A stretch of 64,000 bases of DNA from Bradyrhizobium daqingense (GCF_021044685.1 NZ_CP088014.1:3458001-3522000), one strand, 5' to 3'. Shown: positions 43,114 through 52,115, counted from the stretch's first letter. Program-made: numbers and translations. Notes: generated by a model not told the origin, from the sequence alone.

Positions 43114-45297
43114 ATGGTCGGGAAGGTGATCCGCTGGTCAATTGCATTGATTGTCCTGATCGCGCTGGTCCTCACATACCTGCCTTCCTTCATCACCGAT
43201 TCCATCTACAAGAATGTCGAGGACATCACCGACGGAGAGATGCCTGCCACCGTCACCGCGTTTCAATCGGGTCCGGACGTCGTCAGCACCGTCGGCGGCA
43301 GCGGCGAAGGCTTGAACTGCAGCCTGCCGCCCTGGGCCAACATATTGTTCGACGGCGAGAGGAATTCCCGCCAGAAGCGCCATCTCGTCCTGCAGCGCTT
43401 CAGGCAGGCCTGCGTCTTCCACGACCTGTGCTATCGCCATGGCCTTGCGACCTATGGCTATAACCAGAACGATTGCGATCGCATTCTGCAGAACGCGGCT
43501 TTTCGGCTCTGCGTCTACATCCGCAATGGCAGTCAGGACGGCGGCGCGGCGCGCTGTCAGTCCGACTCCAAGTTGGTTCTGGCCGGTGTGAGCCTCGGAG
43601 GGTACGACGCCTATCGCGGCTGGGATCGATCGACCCATTTCGAATTCGATTCCGACCCGTCACGGTCCAACGGCTTTCAGGTCAGCCGCGTCGTCAGTCA
43701 TCCCTTCAAGGCGGCGCTCCCTGCCAAATACGCCAATGACCCCGATCAGGTCATTCTCATGTTCGAGAACCTTCGCTCCAATCTTGCGGTGACCTGCATC
43801 ACCTGTGCGAATGTTCCCGTTCTCGAGTGGACCACCGATCCCAATGCCGTCAGCGCCGAATTGCGTTCGGTCGGCGTGACGCGCCTGCCTGACGTGCTGC
43901 TCAGGCGTGTGCCCATGCTGACCGAAACCATGCCGGTCTGGTTGCCGCCGCGCCGCCGGCACGCGGCGCCGCATCTCCTGGTCGATGGTGCAGGCAAGGA
44001 CCATCTGATCTGGATGAGCCGGAATAATCCGGAGAACAGCGTATCCTGCATCGTCGGCGCCGATGCTGCACGGCTCCTCACCAACACTTCACCTATCCGG
44101 GATCTCTGTTCGGTCGATGCGGGGCCATCGCTCACCCGCGTGGAGATCGACATGTTCGCGAGCGCTCCGCTTCCGATGGAAGTGCCCGGGAGCCCTGACG
44201 TCATCTATGCGACGTCGATCAGCCCACAGAAGACCAGGGAGCACCATCTGAGCTTCTGTTCGCGCTCTGCATCCCGGAAGGTCGAGGGGGCCAGCGATGA
44301 CGATCGGTCCAAATGCGTCACCTTCCCTGAAGCGGAGGTCCGCGATGGCGCAGGGCTCGGTGCATTTCAGAACTTTCCGCTGGTTCGTCCCGGACAGCAG
44401 ATCTATTTCGCGCGGGACATCGCGCAGCGGACGGACTCGCGGCTGATGGCAGCCTGGCAGCGGGCCTTCGGCAATACCTATTCGCCCGACGGCGCCCTGC
44501 TGGTGATCGACGTTGCACCGCCGCCCGTCGATCGCGAGCCTCTCTCGGCCAAGCTGAAGAAGATCGTCCGCTTCGACATCGACGATCGCTTCGACCCGAT
44601 GATGCCGATCACGCGCAAGGTGGACGATTTGCGATTCCTGAGCCTCGAGGCGACGAAGACGAGCGTGCACCTTCGCATGGTCGATTTCGCCAAGGACAAT
44701 CCCTCCGTCGGCAATGTGCCACTGATGATGAGCAACGGCGAAGTGGAGCTGGATCGCTCCTGGGCGCAGAGGCCGATGCTGGTGCTGGAGACCCGGGACG
44801 CACGACCCAGGACCAAGCTGGTGTTCTCGCGTGGGGACGTCGTGATCGATCCGGGCAAGCCGGTATCCGCCGCGACGACGGAGGCTTTGGCGCTGCAGAC
44901 CCTGGTTTTCGAGCGCGATGCTGCCGCCCCCTCGAATATGCCGTTCGTGAAATCGGCGGGAGCGGCATGCCGGATCGTCTACGAGTTCGAGCCAGGCCGT
45001 ACCGATTGGCCGTGCTACCGCGCGTTCGATCCCGAGCGCACCATGCGGGCCTCGCCGGCGACGCGGTTGCGAGCATCCCAGATGCTGGTCGGGCGGTTCA
45101 CCCAGGCCGCCGGCCATGGCATCGCATTTCCCGATCTCTGTCTGAAGTCGGAGCCGATCGTGCTGAAGCCGCAAGGGAGCACGTTCGTGCCGCTGAGCGA
45201 GACCGCGGGCTGGAAGGGGTTTCAACGGACGATCACATGCGAGCCGCTCGATGCTGCGTCCGTGGTGAGCCGCCCCATCACGCAGAAGGCTCCGTGA
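43114..45297 (+). CDS. membrane-anchored protein with phospholipase A2-like domain (727 aa)
   Basis: A 727-residue protein of unknown overall family. One N-terminal membrane helix (residues 8-26, SIALIVLIALVLTYLPSF) anchors a long exported part. At residues 100-122 the sequence reads CVFHDLCYRHG, then NDCDRIL, which matches the phospholipase A2 active site: His103-Asp104, the disulfide Cys100 and Cys106, Tyr107, and the second Asp/Cys pair; RLC at 131-133 adds a further Cys. The usual Ca2+ loop YGCxCG is not seen before it (LNCSLPPWANILFDG instead). The remaining 550 residues show beta-rich segments and scattered Cys without a known domain. Activity is inferred from the motif alone. Stands alone between converging and unrelated genes. 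Confidence 0.8.
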   Translation: MVGKVIRWSIALIVLIALVLTYLPSFITDSIYKNVEDITDGEMPATVTAFQSGPDVVSTVGGSGEGLNCSLPPWANILFDGERNSRQKRHLVLQRFRQACVFHDLCYRHGLATYGYNQNDCDRILQNAAFRLCVYIRNGSQDGGAARCQSDSKLVLAGVSLGGYDAYRGWDRSTHFEFDSDPSRSNGFQVSRVVSHPFKAALPAKYANDPDQVILMFENLRSNLAVTCITCANVPVLEWTTDPNAVSAELRSVGVTRLPDVLLRRVPMLTETMPVWLPPRRRHAAPHLLVDGAGKDHLIWMSRNNPENSVSCIVGADAARLLTNTSPIRDLCSVDAGPSLTRVEIDMFASAPLPMEVPGSPDVIYATSISPQKTREHHLSFCSRSASRKVEGASDDDRSKCVTFPEAEVRDGAGLGAFQNFPLVRPGQQIYFARDIAQRTDSRLMAAWQRAFGNTYSPDGALLVIDVAPPPVDREPLSAKLKKIVRFDIDDRFDPMMPITRKVDDLRFLSLEATKTSVHLRMVDFAKDNPSVGNVPLMMSNGEVELDRSWAQRPMLVLETRDARPRTKLVFSRGDVVIDPGKPVSAATTEALALQTLVFERDAAAPSNMPFVKSAGAACRIVYEFEPGRTDWPCYRAFDPERTMRASPATRLRASQMLVGRFTQAAGHGIAFPDLCLKSEPIVLKPQGSTFVPLSETAGWKGFQRTITCEPLDAASVVSRPITQKAP

Positions 45298-45319
45298 AGG
45301 CCGCCTGAAGGCGCTGCGT

Positions 45320-46708
45320 CTACTTCACCGTAAGCCGCAGGAAGCTCATCACGCTGCCGAGCGCGGCGAAGCCTGCGCCGAGCGCCAGTGCCAATGTTGC
45401 GCCCTCATGGCCGGCGAAGGCGAAGCAGGCTGCGGCGAGCGCCGCGCCGGTGGTCTGGCCGGTCAGGCGCGCGGTGGCGACGATGCCGGAGGCGCTGCCG
45501 CTGCGATGCGGCGGCGCGCTTCCCATCACCGCCTTCATGTTCGGCGCCTGGAAGAAGCCGAACCCCATGCCGCAGATCACCATGCGCCAGATGATGTCGG
45601 CAATGGCGGGATTGGCCGGCAGCATCGCGAGCAGCGCCATGCCGAGGCCGAGCAGCACGAGCCCGATGCCGCCGAGCAGGCCGACCGGGTAGCGATCGGA
45701 GAGGCGTCCGGCGATCGGCGCCATGATGCCGACCACCAGCGGCCACGGCGTCATGAAGAACCCGGTCTCGACCTGCGAGCGCCCGAGCACGCCCTCGAAA
45801 TAGAACGGCAGCGAGACGAAGGCGAGGCCTTGGACTGCGAAGGAACAGACTGCAGTCGCCGCCGACAGTGCGAACATCGGCCGGCTGAACAGGTCGATCG
45901 GCAGCATCGGCGCCGGATGGCCGGCGTGGCGGCGCATCAGGATGAAGCCGAGCACGAGCGCCGAGATCAGCTCGATGCCGACGACGACGGGCGACAGATT
46001 GTGCGCAGCACTGCCGATGCCGGTGATGAACAGGCCAAGGCAGGCGGCAGCGAGCAGCGCGCCGAGGAAATCGAAACCATGATCGGCGCGCGGGGTCTTC
46101 GGCAGCATCGCAAAGCCGATGCCGATCGCGACGAGCCCGAACGGGATGTTGACGGCGAACAGCCACGGCCATGGGCCGAGCGCCAGAATCGCCGACGCAA
46201 TCGAGGGACCGAATGTGAAGGCGGTCGCGACCACCAGCGCGTTGTGGCCGAAGCCGCGGCCCTGCATCCGCCCGGGATAGACGAAGCGCACCAGCGCCGT
46301 GTTGACGCTCATGATGCCGCTCGCCCCCAGGCCCTGCAGCGTGCGCGCGACGAGCAGGCTGTCCAGCGACCACGCCACCGCGCAGAACAGCGAGGCGATG
46401 GTGAACAGGATCAGGCCGCCGAGATAGATGCGCTGATGCCCGACGATCTCGCCAAGCGCCCCGAGTGGCAGCAGCGTCGCCACCAGCGCGATCTGGTAGA
46501 CGTTGACGACCCAGACCGACTGCTCCGGCGTGACACGCAGGTCGGCGGCAATGGCGGGCAGGGCGATGTTGGCGATTGCAGTGTCGAGCGAGGCCATCGC
46601 GAGCGCCGTGAAGATCGCGGCGATCGCCCAGCGCCGCTGCGCGGTGGGCAGGCCGTCGGACATGGTCGGATCGGGCTCGCGCGTGGCGGCGGGTAACGTG
46701 ATTGTCAT
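45320..46708 (-). CDS. MFS transporter, DHA2 (EmrB/QacA) type
   Basis: A 462-residue multi-helix exporter. The N-terminus has LDTAIANIALPAIAADLRVTP, the motif D1-type helix of drug:H+ antiporters, then VGHQRIYLGGL, RTLQGLGASGIMSVNTALVR (motif C-like stretch) and about 12-14 membrane segments. A start at ATG 46708 is chosen; the frame remains open upstream but that region includes a dispersed repeat and looks non-coding. Converges with the PLA2-like gene after 22 bases. Substrate not assigned; multidrug or natural-product export is typical for the family. Confidence 0.9.
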   Translation of the reverse strand: MTITLPAATREPDPTMSDGLPTAQRRWAIAAIFTALAMASLDTAIANIALPAIAADLRVTPEQSVWVVNVYQIALVATLLPLGALGEIVGHQRIYLGGLILFTIASLFCAVAWSLDSLLVARTLQGLGASGIMSVNTALVRFVYPGRMQGRGFGHNALVVATAFTFGPSIASAILALGPWPWLFAVNIPFGLVAIGIGFAMLPKTPRADHGFDFLGALLAAACLGLFITGIGSAAHNLSPVVVGIELISALVLGFILMRRHAGHPAPMLPIDLFSRPMFALSAATAVCSFAVQGLAFVSLPFYFEGVLGRSQVETGFFMTPWPLVVGIMAPIAGRLSDRYPVGLLGGIGLVLLGLGMALLAMLPANPAIADIIWRMVICGMGFGFFQAPNMKAVMGSAPPHRSGSASGIVATARLTGQTTGAALAAACFAFAGHEGATLALALGAGFAALGSVMSFLRLTVK

Positions 46709-46863
46709 TGCCTTGGTGTCATTGCGTCCGCGCGTGAAGGGGCTTTCGGCATGTACTACGCCGAACGCCTCTGCCACAGGCATATGCTTGCATGCTGTGT
46801 ATGCGCGAAGGCGGGAGGGTGAGTGCCCCCGAGTGCTTTTTTTCAAGAGGAGCAAACATAAGG

Positions 46864-46979
46864 GCGAAAACAACCCCATGCACAGTAGACGAATCCTTGA
46901 TCGATAAAGGTTTTTCCAATCGCCTTGCGGAGACATCAACGACCCCGGTCAAGTTGACCCGTCGGGCAAAACACTGGCA
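46864..46979 (-). repeat. dispersed intergenic repeat, copy B
   Basis: Reverse-oriented copy of the element at 10665-10770: the right end AAAACAACCCCATGCACAG and left end GTCGGGCAAAACACTGGCA (as read on the plus strand) match it in order and spacing, while the middle differs. It lies in the 306-base gap between the MFS pump and a small membrane protein gene, which otherwise holds only a T-run near 46840 and no gene. Confidence 0.75.
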
Positions 46980-47014
46980 CGATGCTATGTGACGGAGGAT
47001 CTGGATAGCCGCCT

Positions 47015-47287
47015 TCACGGCATGAGCGTCATAAGCACATAGAGCATTACGGCAGCGCCGAGACAGCGCCGCCAGGGATTGACGCCACGAAGGATCTCGT
47101 CGGCGCCCCAGATGATGAGTCCGCCCTTCACGACGATCGTCAAGCCGATGCCGGCCTTGCCCGCGGGCCAGAGCCAAAGCAGAACGGCCGCGACGATCAC
47201 GATCCATAGAACGAGATTTGGCCACCGAGCGATCGTGATGGCGCCTGTTTCGGGGTTCCGGAAGAACCAGTCAAGAAAACGCCTCAC
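47015..47287 (-). CDS. small membrane protein in the PNPOx-like operon (90 aa)
   Basis: A 90-residue protein with two or three membrane helices (WPNLVLWIVIVAAVLLWLWP, IGLTIVVKGGLIIWGADEIL, and a short C-terminal one ending LYVLMTLMP). Its start, 13 bases after the upstream stop, places it in one transcript with the PNPOx-like stress gene. No family with known function is recognised; the pattern of a tail-located WGADEILRGVNPWRR loop resembles small rhizobial proteins of unknown role. Confidence 0.8.
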   Translation of the reverse strand: MRRFLDWFFRNPETGAITIARWPNLVLWIVIVAAVLLWLWPAGKAGIGLTIVVKGGLIIWGADEILRGVNPWRRCLGAAVMLYVLMTLMP

Positions 47288-47299
47288 GATCCTGTCCGA

Positions 47300-47731
47300 T
47301 CAGAGCTCGACCTCACCCTCTTCACGGCCTTTCCAATAGGTTATGCGGTTGGCCTTGACCCTGATTAGGACGATGCCCGGCGTATCGATGCCGTCGTCAA
47401 ACCATTTGTCGAGATCGCTCGTCCAATGCTGCTGGAAGGCCGCCTTGTCCCGGATCAGTTCGGCAGTCCCTTCAACGGCCACGTAAATCCCCATCGAGAA
47501 CAGTCCCGCTTCCGATGAAAATCCGAGCGCTACTTTCGGGTTGCGCTCGATATCCGATACCGTCCGCGCCTGTTCGTAGGTGAAATAGTACGAGGTGCCG
47601 TCGTAGGCGACGTCGCCGTTGTTGCTCATGGGACGATTGGCGATCTCGCCGTTTTCGGTGTGGGTCGACAGAATGGCGATGTCGATGCCGGCCATGTCTT
47701 TTGCGACCTCGGCGAGCGATGTCTTGGGCAT
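47300..47731 (-). CDS. pyridoxamine 5'-phosphate oxidase-like flavin protein (general stress protein 26 type)
   Basis: A 143-residue split-barrel protein that would bind FMN or a related cofactor. The start KTSLAEVAKDMAGIDIAILSTH and GEIANRPMSNNGDVAYDGT match general stress protein 26, with SYYFTYEQARTVSDIERNP and the C-terminal ITYWKGREEGEVEL. ATG 47731 has GGAGGAG before it. A full EcfG promoter lies 27 bases upstream of the start, agreeing with a general stress gene. A small membrane protein gene follows on the same strand. Confidence 0.9.
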   Translation of the reverse strand: MPKTSLAEVAKDMAGIDIAILSTHTENGEIANRPMSNNGDVAYDGTSYYFTYEQARTVSDIERNPKVALGFSSEAGLFSMGIYVAVEGTAELIRDKAAFQQHWTSDLDKWFDDGIDTPGIVLIRVKANRITYWKGREEGEVEL

Positions 47732-47757
47732 GAAGTCTCCTCCAGTGGAGCGGGAGC

Positions 47758-47782
47758 AACGACGGGATCGGGCCCATGTTCC
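47758..47782 (-). promoter_or_regulatory. EcfG-type general stress promoter
   Basis: On the minus strand GGAAC (47782-47778) and CGTT (47761-47758) are exactly 16 bases apart, matching the GGAAC-N16-CGTT consensus. The -10 part ends 27 bases before the ATG of the PNPOx-like gene, leaving a short leader with a strong ribosome site. Confidence 0.78.
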
Positions 47783-47956
47783 CAAAGAATAGGAGAGGTG
47801 CGCGCCCGCACGCTTCGGCCAATGACCCGCGCACCACTCGGTTTGGTAGCGCCGCCTCAACATGGCCTCTAGCCCTCTCTCGTTGAGCCAGATCAAGACT
47901 CGCGCCGCGAACGCGCCAGACCCTTCCATCAGCGCATCGATCGAGGGCCGGCCAAT

Positions 47957-49057
47957 ATGCAGACTCTGTTCAGCGAGATCCGGAATACCCCTTTGCTCTG
48001 GATGCTGGTCTTCGTGCCGATCGTGCTGGTGGCCGAGGCGGTGGTGCCGCATTCCCACACGCTCCTGTTCGTGCTGGCCGTGCTCGCCATCGTGCCGCTG
48101 GCCGCCCTGCTCAGCCACGCCACCGAGGCGGTCGCCGTGAAGACCGGCGATGCCGTGGGCGGCCTGCTCAATGCCACGCTCGGCAATTTGACGGAGCTGA
48201 TCATCGCCATCACGGCGCTGCGGGCAGGTCAGTACATGCTGGTGAAGGCTTCGATTGCGGGCGCGATCGTCACCAATGCGGTTTTCATGTTGGGGGCCTG
48301 TCTTCTGCTCGGCGGCCTGCGCTACCACGTCCAGGAGTACAATCGCGCCGGCGCGCGGCTTTCGTCCGGCTTGTTGCTGATGGCAACCGTCGCCCTGCTT
48401 GCGCCGTCGGCGGTCGCCGATCTCGACCATTTGCCTCAGGACGGGGCCGTCATTCACAAGCTCAGCGTCGGCATTTCAGTCCTGCTGATCATCGCATACG
48501 GGCTTGGTCTGCTGTTCTCGCTCCGGACCCACAAGGAGCTGTTTGCAGGCGCCGACCATGGCCGCGACGAGGAAGCGCACTGGCCGATCGGAATCGCGGT
48601 CGGGACATTGCTGGGTCTCACCGTGCTGGTCGCGCTGGTGAGCGAGATCTTCGTGGAATCGGTGCAGAAGGCGGCGGAAACGTTCGGGATGAGCCCGGCC
48701 TTCGTCGGCTTCATCGTCGTCTCGCTGGTCGGCGCCGCCGCCGAGTTCGCGGTTGCCTTTGCCGCCGCGCGCAAGAACCGGCTCGACATGAGCGTCAGCA
48801 TTGCGCTCGGCAGCGCCTCGCAAATCGCGCTGTTCGTTGCGCCTGCGCTGGTGCTGCTCAGCTATGTCGTGGGGCCGAAGCCGATGGACCTTCAGTTCTG
48901 GCCGGGCGCTGTCACGATGATGATGATCGCGACCGTCACGTCGGCCTTCATCACCGCGAGCGGACGTTCGGCATGGTTCGTCGGTGCGCTGATGATCTTC
49001 ATCTATGCGGTCTTTGCGCTGACGCTGTATGTCGTCCCGCCGGCGGGCCAGGGATGA
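47957..49057 (+). CDS. calcium/proton exchanger (Cax family, y4hA/ChaA-like)
   Basis: A 366-residue cation:H+ antiporter of the CaCA superfamily with about eleven helices. The two alpha repeats are visible: GGLLNATLGNLTELIIAI near residue 72 and VSLVGAAAEFAVAFA near residue 255, followed by IALGSASQIALFVAPALVLL. An acidic, His-containing loop (AGADHGRDEEAHW) separates the halves, as in many Cax proteins. It exports Ca2+ and possibly Na+ or K+. ATG 47957, no strong ribosome site seen. It diverges from the PNPOx-like gene. Confidence 0.92.
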   Translation: MQTLFSEIRNTPLLWMLVFVPIVLVAEAVVPHSHTLLFVLAVLAIVPLAALLSHATEAVAVKTGDAVGGLLNATLGNLTELIIAITALRAGQYMLVKASIAGAIVTNAVFMLGACLLLGGLRYHVQEYNRAGARLSSGLLLMATVALLAPSAVADLDHLPQDGAVIHKLSVGISVLLIIAYGLGLLFSLRTHKELFAGADHGRDEEAHWPIGIAVGTLLGLTVLVALVSEIFVESVQKAAETFGMSPAFVGFIVVSLVGAAAEFAVAFAAARKNRLDMSVSIALGSASQIALFVAPALVLLSYVVGPKPMDLQFWPGAVTMMMIATVTSAFITASGRSAWFVGALMIFIYAVFALTLYVVPPAGQG

Positions 49058-49391
49058 CGTTCGCTCGCCCGTCGGCTGAGGGATGGGAATGAGCAAAGGA
49101 GCGGCCAGCCCTATGCCGTCCTCCGAGCGCTCATGCCAATCTGCGCGTCCGGTTGGTGCGGTCAGACTTCGGGGCGATGCCGCCAGCCGGCGGTGCCGCA
49201 AAGCATGATTTAATTTGACTTTGCAGATGGTTAATCATATTAATTTTAAATTAAATAAATAATTTAAATAGCCGGCGCTCGCGGGCGCTTACCTCGTTTC
49301 GATTTGTGCGTGTTCTCGTCGAGGACTGAAACCATGCGAACAGGCTGGGCCATCAGTTCCATTGGGGTTGCTATCAGCAGAGGCGTGATAC
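49058..49391. other. 334-base gap with an AT-rich promoter block and 5' leader
   Basis: Bases 49206-49272 are about 80-85 percent A+T in an otherwise GC-rich region, and hold a strong promoter (see its own entry). After that comes a leader of about 140 bases with a hairpin near GCCGGCGCTCGCGGGCGC and a possible short leader frame. No gene otherwise. Confidence 0.6.
49215..49243 (+). promoter_or_regulatory. near-consensus sigma-70 promoter of the 49-53 kb unit
   Basis: TTGACT at 49215-49220 and TATTAA at 49238-49243 are separated by 17 bases, one to two mismatches from TTGACA-N17-TATAAT, with AT-rich flanks. It would start a transcript about 140 bases before ATG 49392. Confidence 0.6.
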
Positions 49392-49408
49392 ATGCGCCGA
49401 CCAATTGA
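49334..49408 (+). CDS. possible 24-residue leader peptide overlapping the next start
   Basis: ATG 49334 follows GAGGACTG and opens a 24-codon frame (starts MRTGWAISSIGVAIS) that ends at a TGA inside the first codons of the 49392 gene. The overlap would couple its translation to that gene. No similarity recognised; it may be chance. Confidence 0.25.
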   Translation: MRTGWAISSIGVAISRGVIHAPTN

Positions 49409-51017
49409 TACTGCACCGAAGAATGGAGAAGACATCTGGCTGGAAGATGCGACCGGTGCTGTCGAGGTCGGCCACTGGTCACTCGAGGCGGGCAAATGGG
49501 TATGGCAGGACGGCTCTCCAATCAACGGCGCTCCCACCCATTGGTATCTGGCAATCGAGGATGTCGAGCCGGAGGATGAGCGATCGGGCCGTGCATTCGT
49601 GGCGGCTGCCATTCTGATCCCCTCCATCCTTGTTGGGGCTTCCCTGCTCGGCGTGTTCGGACCATTCGACGCGCGACCTTTTCCGGAAACGGCGCGCGCC
49701 GGCGTCGAGAGCATCTTTAACCAAGATCAGCAGTCGGACGTCACGATCGGATCGCCAGCACTCCTTCGACGCGACTCTCCAGGGTCCTCGATGGAGGAGG
49801 AGCCAGCCAGCGTGGTGCGAGCCGCGCAGCGGCTGGACGAAGGCGCTCCGCGCAGTGAAGCACTCGCCAATGAGTTGGCCGCGGCGCGCAGAGAGCTCGA
49901 AGAAGCCGTCCAGCGCACGCACACGGCGGAAGCCGCCCTGGAGGAGTTGCAAAAATCCCTCCAACAGGAGCAGACCCGCGGGGTCCAGCTCGCGAACGAC
50001 CTTGCCGCAGCCCGGGGCGAGATCGACAACCGTATCGCACAATCGCGCAAGGCGGACGATGCGGCCGCGCAGCAGCGAGATGCGGCCGCGGGGGAGATCG
50101 CAGAGCTTCAGCAGTCGCTGCAGCATGAGCGGCAAAGGAACACCGTCCTCGTGAGGCAGGCGAACGCCGCGCAGGCCGCGGCTGAGAGCGCCGAGGAGCA
50201 ACGCCGCGAGACGCAATCACGTGCTGCCGCGCTCGCGAGCGAACTCGCGGGAAGACCGCGCAGATCGGAAGCTGCGGCCGCGGATCAAAGCGAGGCGGCG
50301 GAGCGGGAAATCGCGGAGCTGCGGCAATCCTTGCAAGATGCGCGGCAGAAGAACGCCGAGCTCGTCGCCGAGGCCAAGGCAGCGCAAGTCGCAGCGGCCA
50401 ATGCCGAACGACAACGCCACGCTCTCGAAGAGGCCCACGCATATGCGGCCTCGCTGGCGCAGGAGCTTACCGAAGCGCGCCGCAAGGCCGAGACCTGGAA
50501 CGAGCGCTTGCGTGAGGCGAGCGATGAGGCCTCGCAGCAGAAAGAGGCGACGAACCGGGAGCTTGTTGAACTGCGGCAGACACTGCAACGGGAACGGATC
50601 GAAGCTCGGGAACGCGCCCTCGCATCGGCATGGAGCCTTGCCAGTGTCCGCCTCCTGATGGAGCAAACAAGCCTGGGCCCGATCTCACCCCGGCCGCAGC
50701 CCATGGACGCGACCGCGGCGGAGCCGCTGCCCTCAGCAAATCAGATCGAGGCGGAAGCCCGATTGATCCCGCGCGCCAAGGCGTTGCTCGATCAGGGAAA
50801 TATTGGAGCTGCGCGGATCGTACTCGAGCTCGCGGCCGAGAAGGACGTTGCGCAGGCAAGCTTCATGCTCGCGGAGACATATGACCCCGCCGTTTTGTCC
50901 GCCTGGGGGACCTATGGAACGCGGGGCGAAGAAGCCAAGGCGCGAGAGCTCTATGCCAAGGCGCAAAGAGGCGGAATTCGCGAAGCCAAGGAACGGCTCG
51001 ATGCACTGCATCGCTGA
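49392..51017 (+). CDS. membrane protein with DUF551-like N-terminus, long coiled coil and Sel1/TPR-like end
   Basis: A 541-residue protein in four parts. Residues 1-55 (RRPIDTAPKNGEDIWLED...PTHWYL) resemble the short DUF551-type domain common in phage and rhizobial proteins. One membrane helix follows at about 68-90 (AFVAAAILIPSILVGASLLG). Residues about 145-430 are an almost continuous Ala/Glu/Gln/Arg coiled coil with repeated AELRQSLQ.. and RTLQRER-like heptads. The last 100 residues (ARLIPRAKALLDQGNIGAARIVLELAAEKDVAQ) look like TPR/Sel1 repeats. Probably anchored in the inner membrane with the coil reaching into the periplasm. First gene of a four-gene unit behind an AT-rich promoter. Function unknown. 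Confidence 0.85.
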   Translation: MRRPIDTAPKNGEDIWLEDATGAVEVGHWSLEAGKWVWQDGSPINGAPTHWYLAIEDVEPEDERSGRAFVAAAILIPSILVGASLLGVFGPFDARPFPETARAGVESIFNQDQQSDVTIGSPALLRRDSPGSSMEEEPASVVRAAQRLDEGAPRSEALANELAAARRELEEAVQRTHTAEAALEELQKSLQQEQTRGVQLANDLAAARGEIDNRIAQSRKADDAAAQQRDAAAGEIAELQQSLQHERQRNTVLVRQANAAQAAAESAEEQRRETQSRAAALASELAGRPRRSEAAAADQSEAAEREIAELRQSLQDARQKNAELVAEAKAAQVAAANAERQRHALEEAHAYAASLAQELTEARRKAETWNERLREASDEASQQKEATNRELVELRQTLQRERIEARERALASAWSLASVRLLMEQTSLGPISPRPQPMDATAAEPLPSANQIEAEARLIPRAKALLDQGNIGAARIVLELAAEKDVAQASFMLAETYDPAVLSAWGTYGTRGEEAKARELYAKAQRGGIREAKERLDALHR

Positions 51018-51071
51018 GATCGGATGTTTGGCCGTCCCAAGGGTTGTGCTGGCTATCCAGAAGGGGATGAC

Positions 51072-52115
51072 ATGAACAAGGTGCCAAAGTCACTCTCGTT
51101 GCTGCTGCTCGCCGGCCTGGTGCCGGTCGCCATGATGCTTCAGACAGCTCGCCTGGAAGCTCAGACCGCGAGGAACGCCAAAGCCGATACGGGGGTCGTT
51201 CGACAGCCTCTCCCGCAGGAGCGCGAAAAGAGCCGGATGAATGCCTGGACCATCGGGCTCGCCGGGGGACTGCTCGAGGGCGCACCGATCCGCCTCGCCG
51301 CGGAAATGGCCCGCGTCGTTGACGACGGAGCAGATCTGCATCTTCTGCCGATCGTCACGCGGGGGGCCACCGACAACCTGAACGCGCTGCTATATTTGCG
51401 GGGGGTCGATACCGCGATCATCAATTCCGACGCACTCGAAGAGTACAAGATCCAGGTTCCGCAGATCCAAAGTCGGATCACCTACCTGCTCAATCTCTTT
51501 CCGTCCGAGCTGCACATCTTCGTGCGGCCTGAGATCACAAGCCTGCAGGACCTTGCCGGCAAGAAGGTGAACTTCAATACCCAGGGTACCGCCGCCGCCT
51601 ACTCAGGTCCGCTGATCTTCAGCCGCCTTGGCATCGATGTCGAAAAAACCTTCATTCCGCATCAGCTTGCCCTGGAACAGATGCGCAAGGGCGAAATGTC
51701 GGCCGTCGTATTCATCACGTCGAAACCCGTCGACCCCTTTGTGCGCGGCCGCTGGGAGACCGGATTCAAGTTCCTCCCAGTCCATTACGATAGGAGGTTC
51801 GAGGATTATTATCTGCCCGCGACATTGGACGCCAAGGAATACCCCAACCTGATCAAGCAGGGTGAGCGGGTCTCGACCATCGCGGTCCCGACAGCTCTGG
51901 TCGCGTTCAACTGGCCGCAACGTTCGAACCGCTATCAGCGCGTGGCGCGCCTTGTCGATTACCTGTTCGCGCGGATCGACCGGCTCCAGGCGCCAGGCTT
52001 TGATCCGAAGTGGCAGTCGATCAACCTCGCCGCAACCGTCCCCGGTCTCACCCGCTTCCAGGCGGCACAGGAATGGCTGGATGGCAAGGCGCGCAGCGCG
52101 CAGGCTCGTCCATGA
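51072..52115 (+). CDS. TAXI-family periplasmic binding protein
   Basis: A 347-residue exported protein with a signal peptide at 1-30 (LSLLLLAGLVPVAMMLQTARLEAQ) and a TAXI-type ligand-binding fold: WTIGLAGGLLEGAPIRLAAEMARVV, the VTRGATDNLNALLYLRGVDTAIINSD ligand loop and DLAGKKVNFNTQGTAAAYSG. TAXI proteins feed TRAP transporters, yet no TRAP permease gene is attached; it sits between a coiled-coil gene (54 bases upstream) and a TagO-like gene that overlaps its stop by four bases. It may act as a sensor or scaffold ligand-binding unit rather than a transporter part. Confidence 0.85.
   Translation: MNKVPKSLSLLLLAGLVPVAMMLQTARLEAQTARNAKADTGVVRQPLPQEREKSRMNAWTIGLAGGLLEGAPIRLAAEMARVVDDGADLHLLPIVTRGATDNLNALLYLRGVDTAIINSDALEEYKIQVPQIQSRITYLLNLFPSELHIFVRPEITSLQDLAGKKVNFNTQGTAAAYSGPLIFSRLGIDVEKTFIPHQLALEQMRKGEMSAVVFITSKPVDPFVRGRWETGFKFLPVHYDRRFEDYYLPATLDAKEYPNLIKQGERVSTIAVPTALVAFNWPQRSNRYQRVARLVDYLFARIDRLQAPGFDPKWQSINLAATVPGLTRFQAAQEWLDGKARSAQARP

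Noticed and set aside
43588..43620. GVSLGGYDAYRGW as a lipase GxSxG nucleophile elbow in the PLA2-like protein
   Set aside because: No other alpha/beta hydrolase feature (oxyanion loop, Asp, His) was seen, so the match is probably chance.
46836..46850. T-run near 46840 as an intrinsic terminator
   Set aside because: The preceding GAGTGC units are direct, not inverted, so no stem forms.
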